Below are positions 1-9,847 of a stretch of 64,000 nucleotides of DNA, piece by piece. Made by a program: the position numbers and the translations under genes. The notes under the pieces are model-generated. The model ran no database searches. It saw only the letters and a list, made by a program, of their open reading frames with translations, and was not told the origin of the DNA. Numbering within the stretch: the stretch's first letter is position 1; each line of letters opens with the position of its first letter. The DNA comes from Planobacterium oryzisoli (GTDB lineage: Bacteria; Bacteroidota; Bacteroidia; Flavobacteriales; Weeksellaceae): the NCBI RefSeq assembly GCF_015354315.1, contig NZ_JADKYY010000005.1:1-64000 (forward strand), read 5' to 3'.

Positions 1-148
1 AACTGTCCTTTAATTGGTAGCTTGTTTTTGGAAATCAGTAAAAATTAAAAATTAATAAACTGATATGCAATAAGATAAAAAATAAATAATCTATAACTTA
101 ATGTTTATCGGACGAGGATGATTAATAATATAAACAACTTAGTCACTA

Positions 149-1561
149 CTATCTTCCTATTTTTCTTTTAATATACATCAGAACTCTTCTTGGCAATCTT
201 GGAGCAAGATCAAAAAAGTTTACAATCCCAAATTCTAAAATATAAGGATCCATAATCTTATGAAATACCTTTAAATCATTTTTTTCAAGTGCTTTTACAA
301 AGGCAACGTGACTTTTCTTTGCGATTTTTTCACGTAAATCATATACTAATTTACGCTTAAATGTAATCTCAAATTCATTTGGCTTAACTCTCTTTGTTGG
401 CACCCAAATTCCTCTTTTTTCTTTCTTCATTAATCTTCGTGATAAGCCATCACGTCTGTGTCTCAACCCTCCAGCTTGTGCAGAGGCTGCTTCTTCAGCA
501 GTAATTGATTCTAAAAAAATTGTATCTTGACCCAACGAATCAGATAATATTTTGTGTAATTCTTGGTTTCTAACCACAATTAATGAGGTTCCTTTTGGAT
601 CTTTTACGTATTTTTTCAACCAAGCATCACCAATTGAAATATCCGCAGTTTCAGCTAAAACATCATCACAAAAATCGCAAGGGTTAGGCTTAAAAAAACC
701 GGCTGCATAACCCGTTCCATAAATTTGACTTACATCTCTCGATTCTTGTCTTTTATTTGTAGACCAAACTTTATAAATCTTCTCATTTGCAGGTCTATTA
801 TCAAATTTTCCTCTAAAATCAATCTTTGTAAGGCTCTCAGGATGTATTCCTAACTCCCAACCAACAAGTTTTGAGTAATTAGCAGTTTTCATGCCTCCAC
901 ATACAATACCAATTGTATATTTAATCTTGCTTCGTAATTCAGGATATTGAAGGGACAGCAATCTGATTGCTTTTATATTACAAGGGACACCAGTGATTGC
1001 AAACCTTCCCTCCATTGCCTTTATCTTCTTTACAATATTTGCAAGAGTTGACGGGTGATAAGCTGATTTAGAGCCTTTAATTACTGCTTCTGCATCATTA
1101 AAAATTGCATAATCGAACAGCAAATCAGTTTGAGATTCATCTTCATTTGCTTGCAACTGAACAAAATAATCTATCTTATTTCTTTTTAATAATTCACATC
1201 CAATCCATTTTGCAAATCCTCCTGAACTTCCTTTTTCTCTAAACGAACCTTCTTTTACATATCCTGCATAGCAGGATATAAATTTTCCTATTTCTTTTGT
1301 GTATCCAATATTCTTATCAAAGAAAATATCGCTTAATTCATCTTCATTTTTAGAAACTCCAGAAAACGGACATACATCCAAAACTTTTGCAGTACTTATG
1401 CTTAGAGCTTCTTTAGAAGCAGTAGCAACAAGCTTTCCATATTTATCCAATTCAATTCTGAAAGGTGAGTCATCAACCAAGGCGCAAACACCACACCCGA
1501 TACAATAGTCGTTTGAGATAACGGTATCAAATAGTATTTTAGCTTCCATATATTTTTTCAT
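149..1561 (-). CDS. FrhB-like iron-sulfur protein of polysaccharide locus
   Basis: This protein belongs to the coenzyme F420 hydrogenase/dehydrogenase beta-subunit (FrhB) family, which is common in exopolysaccharide loci next to pyruvyl transferases. Near the N-terminus the motif YCIGCGVC is a ferredoxin-like cysteine cluster. A second motif, NPCDFCDD followed by ADISIGDAW, is typical of the family and probably binds flavin or iron-sulfur. The substrate is unknown; a redox step on a sugar or its substituent is an inference. The reading frame extends upstream to 1615 only through a TTG codon inside the preceding glycosyltransferase. I prefer the ATG at 1561, which gives about 470 residues and a 23-base overlap; another ATG lies at 1549. 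It is the last operon gene visible here. Confidence 0.8.
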   Translation of the reverse strand: MKKYMEAKILFDTVISNDYCIGCGVCALVDDSPFRIELDKYGKLVATASKEALSISTAKVLDVCPFSGVSKNEDELSDIFFDKNIGYTKEIGKFISCYAGYVKEGSFREKGSSGGFAKWIGCELLKRNKIDYFVQLQANEDESQTDLLFDYAIFNDAEAVIKGSKSAYHPSTLANIVKKIKAMEGRFAITGVPCNIKAIRLLSLQYPELRSKIKYTIGIVCGGMKTANYSKLVGWELGIHPESLTKIDFRGKFDNRPANEKIYKVWSTNKRQESRDVSQIYGTGYAAGFFKPNPCDFCDDVLAETADISIGDAWLKKYVKDPKGTSLIVVRNQELHKILSDSLGQDTIFLESITAEEAASAQAGGLRHRRDGLSRRLMKKEKRGIWVPTKRVKPNEFEITFKRKLVYDLREKIAKKSHVAFVKALEKNDLKVFHKIMDPYILEFGIVNFFDLAPRLPRRVLMYIKRKIGR

Positions 1562-2723
1562 TAATTGATAGTAAGTACAATTGTTTATATGTATTTGCGA
1601 TATTAACCCAATCAAACTGGTTGAAGTCTAATTGAGCTATATTATCACAGATATTTGTATAATTTTCTATAATTAGTTTAATTTTATTACTAATATCATT
1701 TACATTATTTGCATCCACACCATAGCCAACAAAACCATCTGTGAAAAAACCATCAAAACCTTGCCCATTTGAGTAAATAATTGGGATGCCCTGTGACAAA
1801 GCTTCTACATAAGCCAAGCCAAATGTTTCACTAAAAGAAGGCATTACAAAAATATCGTATTTAGAAATCTCATTTTGTAATTCTTCTTTACTCATACTTT
1901 TTTTCACTGAGATCCAAGAGTTTACATTACAATAGTTATCTATTTCGTTAATGTACTCTTGTGTAGTTCGACGATGTGAAAGACCTTTACCAATAATTGT
2001 ATATTCAATATTAAATCCTTTTTCGCGTAGTAATCCAATAGCATTTATTGTAGAGTGAATATTTTTATTTTTCTGTATTCCACCACAATATAAGATTTTG
2101 ACAGGGTTGTCTATTCTATGTGGTTTAACAATATTGTTACTAAAAATAGGATCTACACCATTAGGAATGATTTTTATTTTTTTTATCACAACATCGTAAA
2201 TATTCTGGGGAATTTGTTTGATAAATTCATCTTTTAATGAAGGAGAAATAAATACGATACTAGATGAATTCAATAAAATTTTATGAAAATAACTTCTTTT
2301 ATAAAAAAGCTTTTTATAGTAAAAATTAACATCCGTTCCTCTTACTGAAATAATGTAAGGAATTTTATATTTTTTCCAAATTTCATATGCTGCTCCTCCA
2401 TCTAAACATAAAGTGCTTGCATGAACTAAATTAACACCTGATACGTTCACATTTTTTCTTATTTGATTGAAAATTGTTGAAATTTTCAGAGTATAAAGAA
2501 ATTTATGAAAGTAGCTTAATGAGGTATTGTAAATGATCTGTGATTTTTTTTCTTTAAAATCTATTCTATGACTGCCAACTCTATATCGATTATCTTTATT
2601 AAGTGGAACAAAAATAGTTTGCTGTATAGAAATTTCATCTAATTTTTGAAACATATTTTTAAATACAGCGGTTCCTCCATAACTATTTGCTATGTGAAGG
2701 ACTTTGATTTTATCTAATATCAT
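1539..2723 (-). CDS. GT4-type glycosyltransferase
   Basis: This is a retaining glycosyltransferase of the GT-B fold (family 4-like), expected to add one sugar to the lipid-linked capsule repeat on the cytoplasmic face. The N-terminal Rossmann half starts with KVLHIANSYGGTAVF. The C-terminal half has PNGVDP, YCGGIQKNKN and the nucleotide-sugar site SETFGLAYVEALSQG, which contains the E-x7-E pattern. Its 394 residues are normal for the family. The ATG overlaps the end of the pyruvyl transferase gene by 14 bases, which indicates tight operon packing. Donor and acceptor sugars cannot be read from the sequence. Confidence 0.88.
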   Translation of the reverse strand: MILDKIKVLHIANSYGGTAVFKNMFQKLDEISIQQTIFVPLNKDNRYRVGSHRIDFKEKKSQIIYNTSLSYFHKFLYTLKISTIFNQIRKNVNVSGVNLVHASTLCLDGGAAYEIWKKYKIPYIISVRGTDVNFYYKKLFYKRSYFHKILLNSSSIVFISPSLKDEFIKQIPQNIYDVVIKKIKIIPNGVDPIFSNNIVKPHRIDNPVKILYCGGIQKNKNIHSTINAIGLLREKGFNIEYTIIGKGLSHRRTTQEYINEIDNYCNVNSWISVKKSMSKEELQNEISKYDIFVMPSFSETFGLAYVEALSQGIPIIYSNGQGFDGFFTDGFVGYGVDANNVNDISNKIKLIIENYTNICDNIAQLDFNQFDWVNIANTYKQLYLLSINEKIYGS

Positions 2724-3864
2724 TTAGAACTTTTTTTAATTCGTCTATAAATGGATAAAATAACCTTTTTTGGTTCTCTACTGCGGCAATCATCTTTTCC
2801 TTTTGAGGCTTTTCAAGATTTTTTTCTAGTTGCAGTATCATATTATCTATTTTTACGTGATTCTGTCTTAAATTAAAATAATTTTCTAAGAGATCTGACC
2901 TTGATAAAATGTCTGATATTTTACTCGCTCTGCCATCATAGTCAGAGTTATTATCAAATGAAACAAATGGCAGGTTATTCTTTAGACAAAAAACAGTTCC
3001 ATGAAATAATTGTGTAACACACCCTGCATATAAACTAAAACCAACCGCCCATTCTTGAGGAGACATATCTGCTATAAAGTAATCAGCGCCGTCATTAGGA
3101 TAATAAACAGCTAAAAGAAAATATTCTTTCCCAAATTTTTTCTTAATTTCTAAACCTATATTATTATTTTTTGTCATAATTGCAATAATTGGTTTATCTG
3201 TCAACTTTTTGAACTTCTTAGCAAGTGAATCTCTGTGAGAAGTGAACTCTAAATTAAAATCCATTAAAAATGTAGGATCACAATTTATATTTGTTTTCAA
3301 ATCCTTATTTAAGGAGAGTACCTGTCCTTGAGAATAATAGTCTCTTACTCCTATATAGCGATAGTTTTCAAATATTTTTTTTGTGATAGTTTGATCTTCA
3401 ATTGGTAATTTTGTGTAGTTTGCTCTGTTTGCAGATCCTGCATACGTGAATTTTGGAATAGTAACTTTTTCATTAGGCCAATAAATATTAGGAAAGGGCA
3501 TCATTCTACTTTTTCCAGCAGTAAGAACCTCATCACTTCCAACAATTATCGCTTTATAATTTTTATTTAAAAAATCACATTGTTTTCCATAGTTACTAGT
3601 TGTTATTTTTTTTGATAATTTTAATTGTTTTTGAGCCTTTGAAAAAACAGCAATTTGTTTCATATGCTTTATGAATTCTCCTTTTGGAAGTTTTGATAAA
3701 GCTTTCACATAATAAAATAATTTTTTGTAAAAAGGTGTATAATTTACCAATTCCGTTCTTATGTTTACTTCCTTTTCTACAGCATTAGTTAGAGCATAAG
3801 CCTGTAGATAAGCACCATAATTAATACTTTCATGAAAGGTAATAACACCTATTTTATTTTTCAT
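2710..3864 (-). CDS. Polysaccharide pyruvyl transferase family protein
   Basis: The N-terminus (GVITFHESINYGAYLQAYAL) and the C-terminal segment with QLFHGTVFCLKNNLPFVSFD are characteristic of the polysaccharide pyruvyl transferase family (PF04230). Members move a pyruvate ketal from phosphoenolpyruvate onto sugar hydroxyls of exopolysaccharides. The FrhB-like protein two genes downstream is a frequent partner of this family. At 384 residues it is full length. It starts with ATG and follows the secreted glycosidase-like gene by about 50 bases. The family call is firm, but some members have other activities, so the exact reaction is inferred. Confidence 0.85.
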   Translation of the reverse strand: MKNKIGVITFHESINYGAYLQAYALTNAVEKEVNIRTELVNYTPFYKKLFYYVKALSKLPKGEFIKHMKQIAVFSKAQKQLKLSKKITTSNYGKQCDFLNKNYKAIIVGSDEVLTAGKSRMMPFPNIYWPNEKVTIPKFTYAGSANRANYTKLPIEDQTITKKIFENYRYIGVRDYYSQGQVLSLNKDLKTNINCDPTFLMDFNLEFTSHRDSLAKKFKKLTDKPIIAIMTKNNNIGLEIKKKFGKEYFLLAVYYPNDGADYFIADMSPQEWAVGFSLYAGCVTQLFHGTVFCLKNNLPFVSFDNNSDYDGRASKISDILSRSDLLENYFNLRQNHVKIDNMILQLEKNLEKPQKEKMIAAVENQKRLFYPFIDELKKVLNDIR

Positions 3865-3913
3865 AAATCAATTATTTTTGTATAAACTCTGCTTAGAGTT
3901 ATTTTTTAACTAC

Positions 3914-4717
3914 TTATTTTAATATTCTTATCGTTTCAGACAACTTTGTATTAATATCTAATGTTTCCTTTGCAGGTTCCCAATATATAATTTTTTCCAC
4001 TCTTTTGTCTTTATACCTGTATTTCTTAATAGAGTTTAAATAAAATTCATATTGTTTTTGTTTCATAATATTACCACCATATTCCTTATTTGAAGGATGT
4101 ATTCTATACCATACAAAAGGATATACCTTTTTATTTAGTTTTTCAGCATACTCAAAAGCTAAATTTAAATTATCTGTCACATAGTTATGAAAAAAAACAT
4201 TACTCCGTTGCTTTTCATCATAATTTATATATAATGATGGTGCAAAAACATCTACTTCTTTTAATAATGGATAAAGTTTGCTATAATCACTTTGTCTTTT
4301 TTGAGCAAGATTATTGAATTTAAAAGGAATATTATAAATCGCTACCTTTGCATTTGGTCTTAAGGCCTTTACGAGTTTTACCATATTTATTAAGCTATTA
4401 ATATTCTGATTGTAATTAATATGCGTTATGGGGTTTGACCTTAATTCCTGATAGATTTTATTCTCAATATTTAATATAATATACCCAGAATAATTCTTAT
4501 CCTTAATGATATTTTCAATACCCGTTCTTAGCAAAACTAAATCAACAATACCTATATTTTGATTATCAAAATTAGAACGTCCTATGTAATAATAATGATC
4601 CGTTTGAGATTGGGCAGTAGTTGAATAACGTTGTGATTGTACTATGGGTTTCACATTCTGTGAAAAACAAGAATTTGATATAAATGCAAAAATTAAAATA
4701 AATAAATAAACTTTCAT
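3914..4717 (-). CDS. Secreted protein, possibly GH56 hyaluronidase-like TIM barrel
   Basis: The first 20 or so residues form a classical signal peptide (MKVYLFILIFAFISNSCFSQ), so the protein is exported. The rest looks like a beta/alpha barrel. It has a strand ending in GYIILNIENK, then VAIYNIPF, then VDVFAPSLYINYDE, then KKVYPFVWYRIHP, and a late IIYWEP. This order resembles hyaluronidase-type (GH56) and related carbohydrate-active barrels, but I cannot confirm the family. Its place between the polymerase and pyruvyl transferase genes suggests a hydrolase that trims the secreted polysaccharide. Its ATG overlaps the stop of the polymerase gene (ATGA), so translation is probably coupled. Confidence 0.55.
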   Translation of the reverse strand: MKVYLFILIFAFISNSCFSQNVKPIVQSQRYSTTAQSQTDHYYYIGRSNFDNQNIGIVDLVLLRTGIENIIKDKNYSGYIILNIENKIYQELRSNPITHINYNQNINSLINMVKLVKALRPNAKVAIYNIPFKFNNLAQKRQSDYSKLYPLLKEVDVFAPSLYINYDEKQRSNVFFHNYVTDNLNLAFEYAEKLNKKVYPFVWYRIHPSNKEYGGNIMKQKQYEFYLNSIKKYRYKDKRVEKIIYWEPAKETLDINTKLSETIRILK

Positions 4718-5946
4718 TTTAAACTAATTTTTTTAATTAATGGTAATCTACGAGATGAAAGTAGTAACAACAATGAACAAAACCAAAATAAATCATTAGA
4801 GTACAAACTCTTCGAAAATAAGCCAAGCAAAAAATATTGCAAAAACAACAATGCTATCCAAGTCAGCTCTGAGTGTTTTTTTATGATATTTATAGAAATC
4901 TTAATTCCTTTTATAATCCATAACAATAAAAAAAAACCACCTAATAACCCAGTAGCCATAAATGCTTCAACTATCAGATTATGTGGATAGCTACCTTCTA
5001 ACCCTCTTTGCTGAATTAGCATAGCATTGCCCCAAAGAGGTCCTTCAACAAAATCCATAAACCCGGCTTCCAGCAATCTACTTCGCGCCGAGTCTTCACC
5101 CATCTCAATCGAATAAAGCAAACGCTCTAAGAAATTACTTTTAAAAAAAGTGGCAAAAACTGAAACAATTTCAATAAAGTAGAAGTTAATAATCAATGCA
5201 ACAAACATTAATAAAAATGCTGATTTTATCTTACCATACCAAAATATTATAAAAAAAGTAAGCACCAAACCTAGTACTAAAAGTGGACTTTTACTAGCTG
5301 AAACTACAATACCACTAAAACCAATAAGTACTCCTAAATAATAAATTATTTTTTGGTGAAATTTAACTTTAGTTTTTATCAAATTAAATATAGAAAGAAT
5401 TACTAAACTAGCCGCATAATGACCATATGATATAAGACCAATACTAATGCCTCCAAGATTCCGTCCTTCAGAAGCAGAACCGGAACGAAATAGTAAAGTA
5501 ACAAAAACACATAAAAACAGGATTTTATAAACCCACTTTAAAATAAATCCCATATTCAATTCACTAGTCAAAACGATAAAATATACCGAAATTGCAGGTA
5601 GAAGAACCACTCCAAAAGCAAATAAAGAATAATGCGAAGCAGTAGTTTCCGGAAAAAGAACTATTGGATTAAAATATAAGTCATGAATAATTCTAATACT
5701 ATATATAAACCAAAAAAACAAAAAAGCCAACGCAGGATAAATAGATAATTTTACAAATCTTTTGGAGAAAATAGTATTTAGAAAAAAAAACAAAGAAAAT
5801 ACTACAACAAATGCACGATAGACAACTGAAAAACCACCCTCTGTTGTTCCTAAAAAAACAGAAGTTGTAGAGGTTACTAAAAAACCGACTAATAATATAA
5901 TTACATACCAATTTGCCAGCTTATCTGTAATATTTATGGTCCTCAT
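4714..5946 (-). CDS. Wzy/WaaL-type O-antigen polymerase or ligase
   Basis: This is a polytopic inner-membrane protein of 410 residues with roughly ten to twelve hydrophobic segments. The periplasmic region carries the Wzy_C signature PHNLIVEAFMATGLLGG, including the conserved histidine. Such proteins polymerise or ligate undecaprenyl-linked repeat units in the periplasm. With Wzx, Wza and Wzc encoded in the same operon, the capsule repeat polymerase (Wzy) is the most likely role. It lies 7 bases after the GT2 gene and overlaps the next gene by 4 bases. Polymerase and ligase cannot be separated by sequence inspection alone. Confidence 0.8.
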   Translation of the reverse strand: MRTINITDKLANWYVIILLVGFLVTSTTSVFLGTTEGGFSVVYRAFVVVFSLFFFLNTIFSKRFVKLSIYPALAFLFFWFIYSIRIIHDLYFNPIVLFPETTASHYSLFAFGVVLLPAISVYFIVLTSELNMGFILKWVYKILFLCVFVTLLFRSGSASEGRNLGGISIGLISYGHYAASLVILSIFNLIKTKVKFHQKIIYYLGVLIGFSGIVVSASKSPLLVLGLVLTFFIIFWYGKIKSAFLLMFVALIINFYFIEIVSVFATFFKSNFLERLLYSIEMGEDSARSRLLEAGFMDFVEGPLWGNAMLIQQRGLEGSYPHNLIVEAFMATGLLGGFFLLLWIIKGIKISINIIKKHSELTWIALLFLQYFLLGLFSKSLYSNDLFWFCSLLLLLSSRRLPLIKKISLK

Positions 5947-5953
5947 CCAATTA

Positions 5954-7063
5954 TTATTTTACCGAAGAAATTATATCTACAGCAGAATTCATATCCTTTA
6001 TATTATTAAATTGTTTCTCTACTCCAATTCTATTTTTTATAAAAACTTGTAACCTGTATAGAAAAATTTTTGTCATTAAAAAATATAAATTCAATGATTT
6101 ATTAATTTTAAAATTTTTAAATATTTCTTCAGAATGCTTCTTATGAAATACTTTTAAAAATGCATATAAATATTCAAAATTTAAACTTTCAACTGCCTTA
6201 TAATTTTGAAAAGCTTCCAATGCTTTTATTACCGACTCTGCCCAAATTGTTGGACCTGTCCAATATTTCGGAATTCTATTGTCCCAATTAACCGAAGTAT
6301 CACTAGGTAAATGTTTTACTTCTTCAATCCTAGCTACATGCTGATGCAACACTCCTGCACCTCCGGTACTTTTTGTACTCTTTCCACTAATAACTACTGG
6401 ATAATCTGTATATACAAAAGAATCAAGAACCTGTGTTAATGCCACTGCATTTGCCATATCGGGACTTGGTCCAGGAAAAAAAGTTTCTGTTTTTTTATAT
6501 ATTTTATTTAATGTTTCCCTCTTCACAATCCCATGATATAAACATGGTAAGTTTCTCAATACTGCCCCTCCTTTATTTAACGTTTTATTTAATGCGATAC
6601 TGGTTTTTACAACTTTGAAAGATTGTTTCTTCCATTCTGCATATCTAAGTACCCCTGAAGTATTATCGGATAAAAAGTTTGACTTCTGATCTGGCCAATA
6701 ATATCTTGGTTTATAAGATTTTAATGCCTTATACCCTTTTTCTTTCATCCACTTTACAACCTCTACAATATTCGGCATTACCCCATCATCATCTCCTATA
6801 AAGCAAACATATTCTCCACTGGAATTAAGTACAGCTTTATCAGAATTTTCTATTACTGAAAGATTCTCATGGGAGTGAAAATACTTTAAATTCGCATAAG
6901 CTTTCCGTTCTGAAACAAATTTCAACGCCTGCTCATTATTATCACTATTATCTTGTATAACAACCTCTATATCATCATTTAAATTAAATGACAATATCAT
7001 ATCTACAACGCTAAATAAGGTTGTATATCGATTTTTTGTGGGGATAATTATGCTTATTATCAT
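5954..7063 (-). CDS. GT2 family glycosyltransferase
   Basis: This is a GT-A glycosyltransferase. The N-terminus ISIIIPTKNRYTTL starts the nucleotide-binding fold, VVIQDNSDNNEQ follows the second strand, and CFIGDDDGVMP supplies the metal-binding acidic cluster near residue 90. About 370 residues is in range. It should add a sugar from a nucleotide donor to the growing lipid-linked repeat in the cytoplasm. The C-terminal part is basic and could associate peripherally with the membrane. The gene begins 6 bases after the acyltransferase stop. Donor specificity is not visible. Confidence 0.87.
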   Translation of the reverse strand: MIISIIIPTKNRYTTLFSVVDMILSFNLNDDIEVVIQDNSDNNEQALKFVSERKAYANLKYFHSHENLSVIENSDKAVLNSSGEYVCFIGDDDGVMPNIVEVVKWMKEKGYKALKSYKPRYYWPDQKSNFLSDNTSGVLRYAEWKKQSFKVVKTSIALNKTLNKGGAVLRNLPCLYHGIVKRETLNKIYKKTETFFPGPSPDMANAVALTQVLDSFVYTDYPVVISGKSTKSTGGAGVLHQHVARIEEVKHLPSDTSVNWDNRIPKYWTGPTIWAESVIKALEAFQNYKAVESLNFEYLYAFLKVFHKKHSEEIFKNFKINKSLNLYFLMTKIFLYRLQVFIKNRIGVEKQFNNIKDMNSAVDIISSVK

Positions 7064-7069
7064 TAAATT

Positions 7070-7876
7070 TTAATAAAGTTTATAAAAAGATTTGAAATCC
7101 ATATCTGTTTCAATATAGTCAATGTCAGAAGTCAAATAATTTAAGTCTATTGATTTTTCGCTTAAATTATTTAAAAAATATTCTTTTAATAATGATTCAT
7201 TTCTATAATTAAATATTTTTCTAAATCCATTTCCTTTGATAACTGCGGGTGACCCAACTAACAATAAACCTTCGTCTTGTTTCGAAAAATCTTTACTGAT
7301 ATAACTGTTTCTTCCTGTTATAGTATACTTTGGGAGTCTAGCGCCCTTACTTAAAACGGTGCCAGCATTAATCCAACAATACTTGTCAATAAAAATTTCA
7401 TCAAAAATATTATTAATCCTATTGTTTGCATCAATAACAAAGTGTACATTAGTATCCATTAAAACACAATTGGAAACAACTCTTGAATAGTCCCCAATTG
7501 TAATCTTAACATTGCTTTTAATAACATTTCCGGAACCAATTGATGTATATTTTCCTATATCAATAACACCTGTCCAGGATGTAATTGTTGTACCACCAGA
7601 AATTATAGTTGGACCGTTGAAAATTAACTCATTATTAACAAGCAATTTAACTGGAAGTAAAGAATTAGGAAAATGATCAAAATCTTTCCCAATAATTACT
7701 ATCCCAAAACTTATCGGATATTTTATTTTTACTTTTCCTCTTAAGCTATATAGTTTTAATCTACCAAAAACTACAATTGGCAACCTGATAGCATCTGAAA
7801 ATTTCTGTGTTTTAAAATTAATATATAGGGTTTTAATCCAATTAATCTTAAAGATTAATCGAACAATTCTAAACAT
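7070..7876 (-). CDS. Left-handed beta-helix acyltransferase
   Basis: This is a hexapeptide-repeat acyltransferase. The centre contains turns such as GPTIISGGTTITSW, IGKYTSIGSGNVIKS and ITIGDYSRVVSNCVLMD, which build the left-handed helix, followed by WINAGTVLSKGARLP. Relatives acetylate sugars or amino sugars during polysaccharide assembly. The longer frame to 7921 begins with TTG inside the flippase gene. The ATG at 7876 gives 268 residues and an 8-base overlap with the flippase stop, so I chose it. The acetyl acceptor is unknown; the amino sugar made upstream in the operon is one candidate. Confidence 0.8.
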   Translation of the reverse strand: MFRIVRLIFKINWIKTLYINFKTQKFSDAIRLPIVVFGRLKLYSLRGKVKIKYPISFGIVIIGKDFDHFPNSLLPVKLLVNNELIFNGPTIISGGTTITSWTGVIDIGKYTSIGSGNVIKSNVKITIGDYSRVVSNCVLMDTNVHFVIDANNRINNIFDEIFIDKYCWINAGTVLSKGARLPKYTITGRNSYISKDFSKQDEGLLLVGSPAVIKGNGFRKIFNYRNESLLKEYFLNNLSEKSIDLNYLTSDIDYIETDMDFKSFYKLY

Positions 7877-9359
7877 TTTTTTTATTGCTTCCACGTAGTT
7901 TGTTTTTAATAAATCCAACAAATGAGTTTATTTTTAATAGTTTTTTTAGGCGCATCATCACAAATGCAAAACTACCCAATATTATAACAGCACCAAAAAC
8001 ATATTGATATACTTCATTCAGCCTAATTGTAAAGTTTGCAGCTAATGCAAACAATAATACCAATGCAAATGTTATAAAAAAATGTTTATTAAAGCTGATT
8101 TTGTACAGCACATAGTTCAATACTTGTACTCCTATAATGTGTATAAGCATATTAATACTAAAAGTAATGCCAAGCCCAAGTATGCCGTAATACTTGTATC
8201 CTAAAATATTTAAAATAAGAAATATAGTTTGGAAAAGAAAAACAGAAACTGTAAATACCTTTGCATTGTTTTTAGCTAATAATATCATACCCATTGTTTG
8301 CGATCCAGCCTGAAAAATAATACCAAATAAAGCAATATTTACATAATCTACGGTTGCCTCGAAACCTTTAGCATAAAGAATTTCGATAACCAATGGCATT
8401 AGAAAAGGTAAAATAACTACTAATGGACAGATTAAAAGCAATGTAATAATCGCCTGCTGATTCACTTCCTGAGTGAGTTTCTCGTTATCATCCTGAATTG
8501 CCGAAATTCTCGGGAAATAATCTGTGGTCATCGATGTGAAAATAATTCCGAAATACCCTGAAATAATTTGGAAGCCTGCCTGAAAAAAACCTAAATCATC
8601 TACGCTACCGTAATTACTGATAAAAGCACGGATAATATAGCCGGAAAGTGCAACCAAAAAAGAGACCAGCATCATCGCCAGTCCTAAACGAATAAGTTCT
8701 GAAGAATTTTCTTTGGTTAATTTTACTTTTTGGGTGGCATGCTGATAATCTATTTTCTTCAGATAAATATTGGTAACGATAAAAGCAATAAATGCTCCTG
8801 AAAGTATGATATATACGATACTTTTTTCCTTAAAAAAATAAATTAACGGTATTGAAATTATAAATGAAATTAAAGAACTTAATATGGTGCTGTTGGTAAT
8901 TAACTTATACTTTCTTAATCCCTGAAGTATAGCAGATTGCCCGTTCTTTAAGATTGTAAAAAACACACAAATACCTAAAAGCACAAACGATAACCAATAA
9001 GATGAATCTCCAAAAGACCATTTACTGATCTGATACGAAAGAAGGATAGTAATTATACTACCAATTGCACCGGTAATATAAATAATTTGTGAAACTAACG
9101 AAATTGTTTTTTCAACCTCTGATTTATTTCCGGTTCCTTCAGCTTTGGCAATATTTCGAATAGAACTCTTGGAAACCCCTAAGTCCGAAATAGTTGTAAT
9201 TAATGATAAAGCATTAGTATAAATACCATATAACCCAATACCAGAAGCTCCTACGAGTACTGCAATTAGTTTACTGGTTGCAATATTTATAAGTATAGAA
9301 AGAACCCTTAAACTTGCAAATAAACCGGTGGTTTTTAATATAATCTTATATGAGCTCAT
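7869..9359 (-). CDS. wzx: Wzx-type polysaccharide flippase
   Basis: This is a polytopic inner-membrane protein of 496 residues in the MOP/PST superfamily, with about 12-14 hydrophobic segments. The N-terminus (GLFASLRVLSILINIATSKL, LVGASGIGLYGIY) is typical of O-antigen translocases. It should flip undecaprenyl-linked repeat units to the periplasm for the polymerase encoded three genes downstream. The start ATG overlaps the GNAT stop codon by one base (TAATG). A second, less similar flippase at 59.4 kb lies outside the operon. The part around 8.4-8.7 kb looks less AT-rich than its flanks, which may reflect mosaic ancestry. Confidence 0.88.
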   Translation of the reverse strand: MSSYKIILKTTGLFASLRVLSILINIATSKLIAVLVGASGIGLYGIYTNALSLITTISDLGVSKSSIRNIAKAEGTGNKSEVEKTISLVSQIIYITGAIGSIITILLSYQISKWSFGDSSYWLSFVLLGICVFFTILKNGQSAILQGLRKYKLITNSTILSSLISFIISIPLIYFFKEKSIVYIILSGAFIAFIVTNIYLKKIDYQHATQKVKLTKENSSELIRLGLAMMLVSFLVALSGYIIRAFISNYGSVDDLGFFQAGFQIISGYFGIIFTSMTTDYFPRISAIQDDNEKLTQEVNQQAIITLLLICPLVVILPFLMPLVIEILYAKGFEATVDYVNIALFGIIFQAGSQTMGMILLAKNNAKVFTVSVFLFQTIFLILNILGYKYYGILGLGITFSINMLIHIIGVQVLNYVLYKISFNKHFFITFALVLLFALAANFTIRLNEVYQYVFGAVIILGSFAFVMMRLKKLLKINSFVGFIKNKLRGSNKKNV

Positions 9360-9847
9360 TAGAATAGGCGATCATTATACTGGAAATCTGATGTAACTCC
9401 ATCATAATTATATAGCATCGTATATATATCATTATTGCCGGGATACAAATTGTCTATTAATCGCCAATCAACTTTTTTATAAAAATCTACCAATTTTTCT
9501 TTACAAAATAAAACTCCCTTTAAGCTGTTCTTATTTAGATAAGAATTTACCTCATTCATTATTATTTTACCATCTCCCCTGCCTTTATATTTTGAACAAA
9601 CATTTCCTACACCCCAAAAAGGAATCTTGGTTGATTTTTCATCTATATATACTTCTACAAGGTTTAGATAAGCAATAAGTTCATCATTCTGAAATAACAT
9701 TAAGTGAAGATCATTTTCCATAAGATTTTCACTCATCCACTTCAAATGTTGTTGAGTAGAATAGTCCCATGATTCTTGTTTGATTTTTACAATATCCAAC
9801 AAAACTTTTTCATCAATGTCGTTATTCCTTATAACTTTAATTTCCAT
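9359..9847 (-). CDS. GNAT family N-acetyltransferase
   Basis: This is a 162-residue GNAT-fold protein. The segment FWGVGNVCSKYKGRGDGKII holds the acetyl-CoA pyrophosphate loop (GRGDGK) after a beta strand, and CKEKLVDFYKKVDWR resembles the usual late 'F-Y-x-k-x-G-W' element. It overlaps the degenerate DegT gene upstream by 11 bases and the flippase downstream by one base. By analogy with PseH of the pseudaminic acid pathway, it could N-acetylate the 4-amino group installed by the DegT aminotransferase. That role is inferred from context. Confidence 0.75.
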   Translation of the reverse strand: MEIKVIRNNDIDEKVLLDIVKIKQESWDYSTQQHLKWMSENLMENDLHLMLFQNDELIAYLNLVEVYIDEKSTKIPFWGVGNVCSKYKGRGDGKIIMNEVNSYLNKNSLKGVLFCKEKLVDFYKKVDWRLIDNLYPGNNDIYTMLYNYDGVTSDFQYNDRLF

